A stretch of 64,000 nucleotides of DNA. It comes from Pseudomonas fragi. Lineage in GTDB: Bacteria; Pseudomonadota; Gammaproteobacteria; Pseudomonadales; Pseudomonadaceae. The position numbers and the translations under genes were made by a program. The DNA is taken from NCBI RefSeq assembly GCF_900105835.1, contig NZ_LT629783.1, forward strand, positions 3,804,501 through 3,868,500, given 5' to 3'. The notes beneath the pieces are model-generated. The model was not told where the DNA came from. It saw only the letters and a list, made by a program, of their open reading frames with translations, and ran no database searches. Below are positions 17,757 through 25,057 of this stretch, piece after piece (the first letter of the stretch is position 1; every line of letters begins with the position of its first letter).

Positions 17757-18734
17757 TCAATTCACCGGATGAAGGGTCAATGCCGAGAATGAACCGTTGT
17801 CCGATTCCGTTATATTCATCAGGTGCGCCCCGCCATCGACCTTGCTCAGGCCCCTATCGGCCAGGTTGATCGCCAGGTCCGAGCCAAAGGAATGACCCTT
17901 GTTCAGGATGTTGTCGCTATAGAGCGTGGTGGCGGGAATCGCCATGGCGCCACAGAAGGCGTTCCAGCCAGAGTGGTTGGAGTTGTAAGGCAAAATGCAG
18001 GTGAAATCGCTGAGCGCCATGCCGCAGTCGGCCACGGCTTCCATCATGACTTTGCGGGTGTAGTGCCACTCCAGGTTGAACATGGCCTGTTTCACCGCGT
18101 TATTGGTCACGGAGCCCAGGTACCAGCTGCCATAATTGCGCACGGCCGTCGCGCCAACCCGGTTACGGCGGCTGTTACGGGTCACCAGCAGGCACCCCGC
18201 GCCATCACTTAATATGCTCGCCTGCAGCACCCGGTAACGCTCGATAAAGACACGATCGGACGAGACGATCAGCACCGAATTCAGTTGGCTATGCACCTTC
18301 ATCAGGGCCTGGGCCATTTGAATGGCAACACTGATCGACGAACAATTGAGCTGTGCGATCGACCCGGCCCAGACAGGCTTTATGCCGAATGCCGCGGCCA
18401 CTTCCAGCGGCAGGCTGCGTGGCGCCGGCGGTACGCTGAACAGCCCGGTATGCACATGGATCACTGCACCGATGTCGCTGCCCTTGAAGCTTTGCTCCTC
18501 TTGCAGGCGGGCAACAGCGCGCTTGGCCAGCTCGACCTCGTCGATGTCCGGTGCCACATGGAAATATCGGCAACCCGCATTGCGGATCATCTCAAAGCGC
18601 TCGGCGGGCAACTTGTGGTGCTGAGCCCAGTCATTGAGGTCCTGGCGTTCGCCGGGCAATTCGTATGCGGCGGCTTCAATACCGATCGTGAAGGGGGCGG
18701 GGCTGTTTGTTGCCGCGATAGTTGGGGGCGTCAT
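17757..18734 (-). CDS. Ketosynthase-III-like enzyme with active-site cysteine
   Basis: 325 residues from the ATG at 18734, chosen because it follows an AGGAAG ribosome site and avoids overlap with the di-iron gene. It has the thiolase fold of KAS III: the probable nucleophile is Cys131 in SIAQLNCSSISVAIQMA. The usual histidine region reads LPYNSNHSGW rather than HQAN, and the late loop reads NKGHSFGSDLAINL rather than GNTSAAS. This GH-F-GSD variant is shared with the KAS III-like protein encoded at 20309-21187, so the two are probably related in function. It could do a Claisen condensation or transfer an acyl group from the ACP. Confidence 0.8.
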   Translation of the reverse strand: MTPPTIAATNSPAPFTIGIEAAAYELPGERQDLNDWAQHHKLPAERFEMIRNAGCRYFHVAPDIDEVELAKRAVARLQEEQSFKGSDIGAVIHVHTGLFSVPPAPRSLPLEVAAAFGIKPVWAGSIAQLNCSSISVAIQMAQALMKVHSQLNSVLIVSSDRVFIERYRVLQASILSDGAGCLLVTRNSRRNRVGATAVRNYGSWYLGSVTNNAVKQAMFNLEWHYTRKVMMEAVADCGMALSDFTCILPYNSNHSGWNAFCGAMAIPATTLYSDNILNKGHSFGSDLAINLADRGLSKVDGGAHLMNITESDNGSFSALTLHPVN

Positions 18735-18747
18735 GACTGTCTTCCTG

Positions 18748-19737
18748 TTAAGCCGGCATTGGCATGGCGGCGTAATCCAGCACTTTGAGCTTTTCAAAGG
18801 CATCGCTTACACGGGGCGTCAGCAAACCCATTTCGCGGATGGTTGGCACCAGCCGCCGGAAAATGGAACGGCGCATGGAGTTGGCCACTTCCGAACTCCT
18901 GACCAGATGGCTGCACTCTTTTTTGGATAGGCCCATCGGCTCCCATATGTCGTCGGCGCACAGGTGTTCGTACAAGGTGTAAGCCCCTTCAACCACAAAC
19001 TCTTCGCGTTCCTTGCGTTCAGTGCTGCTCATTTCCTTGTACACACTGCCCAGCGTGATGCGGCCAATGGCGAAGTGGCGCGCCTCATCGCGCTGAATGC
19101 GCGTCATCAGGTCTTTGATAAAAGGGTCTTTGGTGTAGGCGACCATGCTTTGAAACAGTGACAGCGCAATACCCTCCACCAGCACTTGCATACCCAGGTT
19201 GGTCATGTCGAGCTTGCTGGTGGTAATGGTCTCTTCCAGCAGGCCTTTGAGCGCCTTGCTCATGGGGTAGCTGATCGGCAGCTTGTTATTGACCAGGCGA
19301 CCGAAGGCTTCGATATGACGGGCTTCATCGATGATTTGCCCGGCGGCACAGAGACGGGCCGAGAGGCTTTCTTCGGCCACCGCCAGTTTCGATGCGCAAA
19401 TCAGGGCCGCCTGTTCACCGTGCAGTACCTGTGACAGGGTCCAGCCTTGGGAGTGATGGCGAATTTCGGCACGGTTTTTTTCATTCATTTTGTTCCAGAC
19501 ATCGGTGCCGTAGATCAGCAGTGTGCCGTCCGGCATGCCCAGTGGATTGTCCGGGTTGAGCTCGTAGCTCCAATCAATGTCGGTATTGACATCCCACTGG
19601 TTGGCCTTGGTTTTCTGATACAGCGCATTCAAGCTGTCATTGCTGAAATCGTAGGTCTGCGACATGAACGCATCGACCGAGAAATTCCACTTGATCGGCT
19701 CGCCATCATCCAGTGCCTGTTTGTGCTCTTTTTGCAT
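18748..19737 (-). CDS. Ferritin-like di-iron oxygenase/desaturase-type protein
   Basis: 329 residues from the ATG at 19737, which follows an AGGGGTG ribosome site 2 bases after the upstream stop. The four-helix iron site is readable: Glu108 (HGEQAAL), Glu138/His141 (IIDEARHIEAF), Glu188 (VEGIAL) and Glu218/His221 (QRDEARHFAIG). Four Glu and two His fit R2-like oxidases, acyl-ACP desaturases and related monooxygenases. The extra histidine of AurF-type N-oxygenases is not seen. It probably uses O2 to hydroxylate or desaturate a carrier-bound or free intermediate. No dedicated reductase or ferredoxin is encoded in the cluster. Confidence 0.8.
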   Translation of the reverse strand: MQKEHKQALDDGEPIKWNFSVDAFMSQTYDFSNDSLNALYQKTKANQWDVNTDIDWSYELNPDNPLGMPDGTLLIYGTDVWNKMNEKNRAEIRHHSQGWTLSQVLHGEQAALICASKLAVAEESLSARLCAAGQIIDEARHIEAFGRLVNNKLPISYPMSKALKGLLEETITTSKLDMTNLGMQVLVEGIALSLFQSMVAYTKDPFIKDLMTRIQRDEARHFAIGRITLGSVYKEMSSTERKEREEFVVEGAYTLYEHLCADDIWEPMGLSKKECSHLVRSSEVANSMRRSIFRRLVPTIREMGLLTPRVSDAFEKLKVLDYAAMPMPA

Positions 19738-19739
19738 GA

Positions 19740-20312
19740 TCACCCCTGTACGTGCGTGCATTTCGGTTGAGATGTGGTGAACGGCCCATGCACAGGTGAT
19801 GGGTGCACCTGCGCCACGAAGTAGTCCAGGTCGGGCAAGAACCACTCGGTGATGGCTGGGGTGTGTGCGGTATTCCAGGCGGCGATATGCAGGCGGTTAT
19901 CGCCGCCGTCCCACAGGTCGCGCCGAATCTGTTCGGCGCTGATCCAGACCACCGGCGTCTCTAGCTGGCGTGCCCAGAACAGGGCTTCATTGGATAAATG
20001 GGCGCCCAGGGTTACGCGTGGATCGAGCAGGTTTTTTGGCAACGCAAGGTCGATGGACGGCATGCGTACCTGCGCCAGGAGCCGCGTGTGTTCGCCGCAG
20101 CGGTCCCAAATGTGTTGGGCCAGCGTCGACAGCAGGGTGTAGTACTGCTGGTTGTTGACCAGCACCGGCGTGGGGTTGTGGTGTGCGTAAACACTTCGGC
20201 GTGCATAGTCTTGCGTTTCGAACAGTGGCAGGTTGCGAGCCGAACAAGGGACAGGCCGGCTGTGATCCGGATTGCGCTGCAACAGCAGCGAACAGGTTTG
20301 CGCGCTCTTCAC
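19740..20312 (-). CDS. Protein of unknown family within the biosynthetic operon
   Basis: 190 residues; I do not recognise it. It starts at GTG with a 4-base GTGA overlap with the preceding stop and ends 2 bases before the next gene, so it is tightly embedded and probably real. The text is soluble with no membrane segment. Distinct stretches are VLVNNQQYYTLLSTLAQHIWDRC, LGAHLSNEALFWARQLETPVVWISAEQIRRDLWDG and EWFLPDLDYFVAQVHPSP. The several conserved-looking Trp and His residues suggest an enzyme or partner protein. It sits between a KAS III-like gene and the di-iron gene and may work with one of them. Confidence 0.6.
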   Translation of the reverse strand: MKSAQTCSLLLQRNPDHSRPVPCSARNLPLFETQDYARRSVYAHHNPTPVLVNNQQYYTLLSTLAQHIWDRCGEHTRLLAQVRMPSIDLALPKNLLDPRVTLGAHLSNEALFWARQLETPVVWISAEQIRRDLWDGGDNRLHIAAWNTAHTPAITEWFLPDLDYFVAQVHPSPVHGPFTTSQPKCTHVQG

Positions 20313-21187
20313 ATTTCACCTTCCAGTGCATGGTGCAGATCGGGCGCGAGGGTTATCTGGGCAATCGAAAAATAGCCGTTCATGGCCAGCGACGACACGA
20401 TGCAGTCGCTGCCGGGGTGCGCGGAGCCCGCGCCAAGCTCGCCCAGTAGTGAAAGCCAGGGGTCGCTGCCGAAGGAATGACCGAATCGCTGATAATGGTC
20501 GGCGTGTACGCAAGCCGTGTCGAAGCACTTGAACAGGGCGCGGCGCGACATCTCGGGGAAAAACGGTACGGCGATACCCAGGCCAGGCCGGCTTTCGGTG
20601 AAACTGCGCAGGCCTCGCCCTAATTGCAGCAGCGCATTGGCCTGGCTTGCAGTGCCGATGAACAGCATGTTTTGAGCCTCTGCAATTACATCAATCACTA
20701 AGGTGCAGATGCCAAACCCGGATTTGCCCCAACGGTTGTTGCCTAGCCAGTAAGTAAAATTGTGGATGTCTGTGTCGACAATCTGCAGCAACAGCCTGCG
20801 ACGCCCGTTGAACTGCGCCTTGCCCTGGATATAGCGCAGGATGAAACCCCAACCCGTGCATTCATAGGCGTTGGTTATCCAGTCAGGACGGCGCCCGTAA
20901 TGGCTGGTTATCGCCTCCTGGAAATAGTCTGCATGGGGCGAACCGTCAGCCAAAAACTGGGACAGCACGGTCGAGCTCACCACGTAATCGTCGATAGGCC
21001 CTGCGTCGCTTGCATAACGGCACGCCTCATCGCCTACCCGCTGCCCCAACGCCAACGCTGCATCCTCCAGGCTCACCTGGGGCGACACAAAGGGTGTTTC
21101 TGTGCGCAGGTAAGCCAGCGTATGGACCGTGAAAGCCGGAACGGTGCCAAGTGACGGCGTTGATGCAAAGGGCGGCGAGTTCGACAT
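20309..21187 (-). CDS. Short ketosynthase-III-like enzyme
   Basis: 292 residues, shorter than the usual 310-330 for KAS III. The probable nucleophile is Cys110 in WITNAYECTGWGFILRY. The late loop reads RFGHSFGSDPWLSLLGEL, the same GHSFGSD pattern as the protein at 17757-18734. The usual HQAN histidine block is not evident. It lies 31 bases after the ACP gene and overlaps the next gene by 4 bases. It may form a pair with the other cysteine-bearing KAS III-like protein, or use the ACP-bound acyl chain in a condensation or transfer. This is inferred from family and position. Confidence 0.75.
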   Translation of the reverse strand: MSNSPPFASTPSLGTVPAFTVHTLAYLRTETPFVSPQVSLEDAALALGQRVGDEACRYASDAGPIDDYVVSSTVLSQFLADGSPHADYFQEAITSHYGRRPDWITNAYECTGWGFILRYIQGKAQFNGRRRLLLQIVDTDIHNFTYWLGNNRWGKSGFGICTLVIDVIAEAQNMLFIGTASQANALLQLGRGLRSFTESRPGLGIAVPFFPEMSRRALFKCFDTACVHADHYQRFGHSFGSDPWLSLLGELGAGSAHPGSDCIVSSLAMNGYFSIAQITLAPDLHHALEGEM

Positions 21188-21218
21188 GGTGAGCTTCTGG
21201 TATGAGGGTGGCTGGCGA

Positions 21219-21470
21219 TCAGGCGACTTGTTGCTGATGCAACTGGGTGTCGATTTGCTCCAGGGTGGTGTACTGCGTGATGTTCAGTTGCTCAGGGTCA
21301 ATGGATCCGTAGAGCTGTTCGCAATAGACGATCAGCTCAACCACATTGAGTGAATCAATACCCAGTTCACCCAAGCCGACGTGGGTATCGACGGATTCGA
21401 TATTGAGAATCTTGGCGGCTTCTTTCTTCAGAAGTTCCAGGGTGTTGAGGGTTTCAGTCGTCGTTGTCAT
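21219..21470 (-). CDS. Acyl carrier protein
   Basis: An 83-residue carrier that holds the growing acyl or aminoacyl group on phosphopantetheine. The attachment site is Ser40 in ELGIDSLNVVELIVY. The protein has the short acidic four-helix pattern of stand-alone ACPs. The ribosome site AGGAG before the ATG is strong. It lies 27 bases after the acyl-CoA-dehydrogenase-like gene and 31 bases before a KAS III-like gene, between enzymes that would load, oxidise and transfer its cargo. No phosphopantetheinyl transferase gene is in the cluster, so a housekeeping one must act on it. Confidence 0.93.
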   Translation of the reverse strand: MTTTTETLNTLELLKKEAAKILNIESVDTHVGLGELGIDSLNVVELIVYCEQLYGSIDPEQLNITQYTTLEQIDTQLHQQQVA

Positions 21471-21497
21471 AGGTGCTTCTCCTGGGGGTAGAGCGGA

Positions 21498-22589
21498 TTA
21501 AAGTGAGTCGGATTCAGGCTTGGCCACGCGCATGCTTGCGCGCAATTCGTGGTAACAGCGGTAAGAGCTGCCTTCCATTTTGGTAAACGCCAACAGGTCA
21601 CGCTGGTCGAGAAAACTCGGCACGGCGCCGCGGCTGACCAGATGCAAAAGCAGTTCATTGGAGGCGAGTTTCAGTGCCAGTACGCGCTGCACGTCTTCGC
21701 TCTCGTAGCGGTCGGAGAGCGTCTTGGTGCGGGCGGCGGCGGCGATGAAATCGCGGGACGCGCGTTCGTCCGGCGTCAGTTCGAGGCGCCCCTGACTAGC
21801 CAGCCAGTCAAGATGGGCCATCAGTGCACGCACCAGAAAAGGCCGTACCGTCGTCAGGTATTTTTTGAGTACCGCGGGGCCGCCCACTGTCAGGCGATCC
21901 TCCTGGGAAACCTGCACCGTGCCCTTGACGTTCCCCAACTGCACGACATCGCCGAGAAAGGGCTCGCCGCAGAGCGTTCGCTTGAGGGTCTTGTATTGCT
22001 CGGGCCAGACCAGGAAGGCCGACGGGAAAAACGAGCCCGGCGTGCGGGCGGCGACGATGGCCATACCGTCAAGGTTGGCGTACATGCCCCAGACCTTGTC
22101 GATATGCAGCTTGAAACCCTCACCTTCCGGCTGGGCGACCGTGCGCCAGCTCGTGAGGGTTGGGCCGCCGGCATCACTCATCAGGAAACGCAGGGCGCTG
22201 CCGGCATCAATGCTGGCGCGGGCCCGTGCATATTGATCCGGCGTCAGGAACAGCGAAAACAAATGGGCGAAGTTCTGCATGAAGGATCGGTAGTGCAACG
22301 CCAGACCGTCTTGCTGAATGCGCTCCAGAATATGTTCCAACTCGTGGGTCGGCTGCGACAGGGCCACCGAGGGTCGGTTCAATTGTTCGGCAAACTCGTA
22401 GTTGTGCATCGTCTGCAAAATCAACATGTCTGAATCCATCAATCGCACGCAAGCGCGCGAGATAATCTGGATCAAGTGAGCAGGCAGTTCGCCATATATG
22501 GATAAGCGATGAACAACCGGTTGTGCACAAAGATTCAATAATGAATGACGTGACGAACGAGCATCCATACCTTGCGTCAAGGTTTGCAT
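21498..22589 (-). CDS. Acyl-CoA dehydrogenase-like flavoenzyme
   Basis: A 363-residue protein with the three-part acyl-CoA-dehydrogenase build: an N-terminal helical region, a middle beta region around ALRFLMSDAGGPTLTSWRTVAQPEGEGFKLHIDKVWG (about residues 135-170), and C-terminal helices. The usual FAD motifs are weakened, and no clear catalytic Glu is seen in the last part. In tambjamine-type pathways a dehydrogenase of this class oxidises a carrier-bound fatty acid after loading by an acyl-AMP ligase, and the same trio (ligase, dehydrogenase, ACP) is encoded here in a row. That role is inferred. The ATG at 22589 lies 67 bases after the ligase stop. Confidence 0.75.
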   Translation of the reverse strand: MQTLTQGMDARSSRHSLLNLCAQPVVHRLSIYGELPAHLIQIISRACVRLMDSDMLILQTMHNYEFAEQLNRPSVALSQPTHELEHILERIQQDGLALHYRSFMQNFAHLFSLFLTPDQYARARASIDAGSALRFLMSDAGGPTLTSWRTVAQPEGEGFKLHIDKVWGMYANLDGMAIVAARTPGSFFPSAFLVWPEQYKTLKRTLCGEPFLGDVVQLGNVKGTVQVSQEDRLTVGGPAVLKKYLTTVRPFLVRALMAHLDWLASQGRLELTPDERASRDFIAAAARTKTLSDRYESEDVQRVLALKLASNELLLHLVSRGAVPSFLDQRDLLAFTKMEGSSYRCYHELRASMRVAKPESDSL

Positions 22590-22656
22590 AGTGAGTGGTC
22601 CAGTATTTAAAAGTTGCAGTGCGTCAGACGATCGGTGTCACTGGTTGGCAGGTACT

Positions 22657-24384
22657 TTAAATAACAAGCTGCTCTATATCGGTTGTGTCTTTATTGTCCA
22701 TTACTGTTTGGAGATAAATTGTCCGACACTCCAGGCGTTTAAGTTTGTTGCTGGTGGTGCGTGGCAAACTTCCGGGTGCAACGAAGGTGATGGCGTGGGC
22801 ACCAAATCCAAACTTGTCGCGCAACTGGTTTTGAAGTTGGGTGCGCAGCTCGATTTGAGCCTGTTTCGCGTCAAGCTCGATCATAATCGCCAGGCTTTCG
22901 GTTCTCTGCGCTTCGTCGTAGATACCGAAGGCCGCAACGGCATTACCGCCGCTGGCCAATAAAGGGTGTGAGGCAATGACATCTTCAATTTCATGGGGGA
23001 AATAATTACTGCCACGGATGATGATCAGTTCTTTCTTGCGGCCGAGTACAAACACATGTTCATCCACTCGATAACCTATATCCCCGGTCGCAAACCAGTC
23101 GCCGCTTTGGTACGGCTCGGCCTGGCCTGCGGCGGGTAAATAGCCGGACATGACCGAGGTGCCGCGTATAAAGATTTCGCCTACTTCGCGGTCCTTGGCG
23201 TCGGAACGGTCCAGGGCTTTGACGGCAACTTGCATGCCCTCAATCGGCCGGCCCATCGACAGTACGGTTTCTACCCTGCGAGTGTTCTCGTCCGCGCGGC
23301 GAGCCTGCCAATGGTCGATCACCGCGCCGGAATCGATACGGTCAGCAATGACGTAGGCGAGCGCCTGCTTGTCGTAATTGAAGTTCGTATTGTGCATGGT
23401 CACCGCCAGCGTCGATTCCGCCATGCCGTAACAAGGCTGCAGCGCAGACCGTGAAAGCCCGTGCGGAGCGAATGTCTGTGCAAAGTCCCGCAGGCAAACT
23501 TCATCCACCCTTTCGGCGCCGACAAAGATATTGCGCAACTTGTGCAGATCCACCTCTTTCATGGACGCTTCGCGGTAACGGCGAATGCAATACTGCAGGG
23601 CGAACGTCGGCGCCGCCGTGGTGGTTGCGCCAAAGCTGGACATGCGCTTGAGCCAGCCCAGCGGGTTGCGAATAAAGCTGGCCGGCTGCATCAACAGCAG
23701 GGGTGCCTGGTAATACAGGTTCGACAGAAGCGTCACCAGGCCCATGTCGTGATGCAGCGGCAGCCAGGAAGCAGAGGCGTCGCCGCGCTCGGCACTGTAG
23801 CCAACCACACCGCCGATACCGCGCACATTGGCGATGACATTGCGATGGCTGAGGATGGCGGCCTTGGGGCGACCGGTCGAGCCCGACGTCAGTTGCACAT
23901 GATGGCCGCTGTCTGGTTGGCAGCGTTCCACGCGCACTGGAAACCCTGCGCTGGCAGCGACCCTTACCTCTGCGCTTGAGACCACACGCACAGGCATGCG
24001 AGCCAGCAAACTCTGGAGTGCGGGGGTGTTGCTTTCGGATGCGATCAGCAGGCGCGGTGCAAACAACTGACAGGCAACATGTATCTGGTTGCGCGGCGAG
24101 TCTGCCATCAGCCTTCCAGGCAGCGCGACGGTGCAAGGCAAGGCGCCAATCAACACGCATCCAGTCAGTAGCAACAAATGATCGATGGATGCCGGCAGGG
24201 CAAGAGTAACCAAGTCATTACGAACAACCCCCAGTTCGGTCAGGGCTGAAGAAACAGCCAATGCTTGTTGTGCCAATGCCGCATAGGAAATGCTCTTTTC
24301 TTCCCCGTTCTCTTCTATGACAGTAATCTGTCGCAGTGCGCTTTGCTGTGGGTTATCCAGGGCAGACAAAATAGCATCGATCAT
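22657..24384 (-). CDS. Fatty-acyl-AMP ligase (FAAL-like)
   Basis: A 575-residue ANL enzyme, the first gene of the cluster. It has the P-loop HVQLTSGSTGRPK at 162-174. The block SWLPLHHDMGLVTLL and then LMQPASFIRNPLGWLKRM is characteristic of fatty-acyl-AMP ligases. FATGDIGYRVDEHVFVLGR, ELIIIRGSNYFPHEIEDV and, near the end, LPRTTSNKLKR follow. It would activate a fatty acid and load it on the adjacent ACP without CoA. I chose the ATG at 24384 rather than a TTG nine bases upstream. The first residues have only a weak GGAAA ribosome site. The chain length accepted is unknown. Confidence 0.87.
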   Translation of the reverse strand: MIDAILSALDNPQQSALRQITVIEENGEEKSISYAALAQQALAVSSALTELGVVRNDLVTLALPASIDHLLLLTGCVLIGALPCTVALPGRLMADSPRNQIHVACQLFAPRLLIASESNTPALQSLLARMPVRVVSSAEVRVAASAGFPVRVERCQPDSGHHVQLTSGSTGRPKAAILSHRNVIANVRGIGGVVGYSAERGDASASWLPLHHDMGLVTLLSNLYYQAPLLLMQPASFIRNPLGWLKRMSSFGATTTAAPTFALQYCIRRYREASMKEVDLHKLRNIFVGAERVDEVCLRDFAQTFAPHGLSRSALQPCYGMAESTLAVTMHNTNFNYDKQALAYVIADRIDSGAVIDHWQARRADENTRRVETVLSMGRPIEGMQVAVKALDRSDAKDREVGEIFIRGTSVMSGYLPAAGQAEPYQSGDWFATGDIGYRVDEHVFVLGRKKELIIIRGSNYFPHEIEDVIASHPLLASGGNAVAAFGIYDEAQRTESLAIMIELDAKQAQIELRTQLQNQLRDKFGFGAHAITFVAPGSLPRTTSNKLKRLECRTIYLQTVMDNKDTTDIEQLVI

Positions 24385-25057
24385 TGTTTCCAATTTCCGA
24401 ACTCCGGGAAGTCAGTCAAGTAAGACTGTTAAATGTTACAAATTCAATACAGCACTCGAATGAGCATACAAACCTGTAGTGCCCGGTGTGGCGGGCTCTA
24501 GGGGATGAAATAGTGTTTGTAAATATGTCAGGTGAAACTTTCATAATCTTTCATGTTGGTTTGCGATCTGCGGTATTGGCTGGTTTTGAACTGGGTGTGC
24601 AGCTGTTTAACGTTCTAAACATTGAGTGCTCCGGGTTGGGTGTTTTGTATTTAAATGGCGTGAGCAGTTGTTTGCTTTTGTAGTACGTGGCGACGTTATA
24701 AGTCAGTCGTGCGGTCTTAACTAAGTCTTGGGGTGAGGCAGAATAAACCGAGTTTTAAAGTTTTCGTTTATCGAGGCGCTCGAACTATTTTAATAATAGT
24801 GATGCCTGTCACTTATTGAGAGCTTGATTTTCTTCTGGTCGTTTATTGCGGTGCTGAAGGCAGCTTTTTTGATTACACATTTTGTCTGGTTGTGTATGCC
24901 AGGGCGGTAACTTCAGTTAGGCCTCGACCGATTATTTCCGGCAGCTGACGTGACATTGACTATGCTGCACTTGATCGAAAACGCAGGCGCGCCCCGTATC
25001 GAGCCTAATCCCTTCGATTCGGCTGGCCTGTCAAGGATACTCAGGAGGCCCCCGGGT
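24385..25057. other. AT-rich divergent intergenic region between the cluster and mscS
   Basis: A 673-base spacer, visibly richer in A and T than its flanks. It must hold the promoter of the 18-gene minus-strand cluster. On the minus strand TTGTAT and TATTGA about 16 bases apart (24436-24464) could be -35/-10 elements, but this is weak. GCCCG and CGGGC form a short inverted repeat at 24480-24495. A 65-residue open frame inside has no support. No regulator gene is encoded beside the cluster. Confidence 0.45.

Noticed and set aside
18748..19737. AurF-type N-oxygenase assignment
   Set aside because: The extra histidine ligand four residues before the last Glu is Ile here, so the site is six-ligand R2/desaturase-like.
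24486..24683. 65-residue frame in the AT-rich spacer before the mscS gene
   Set aside because: There is no ribosome site, it starts at GTG and has no recognisable protein.
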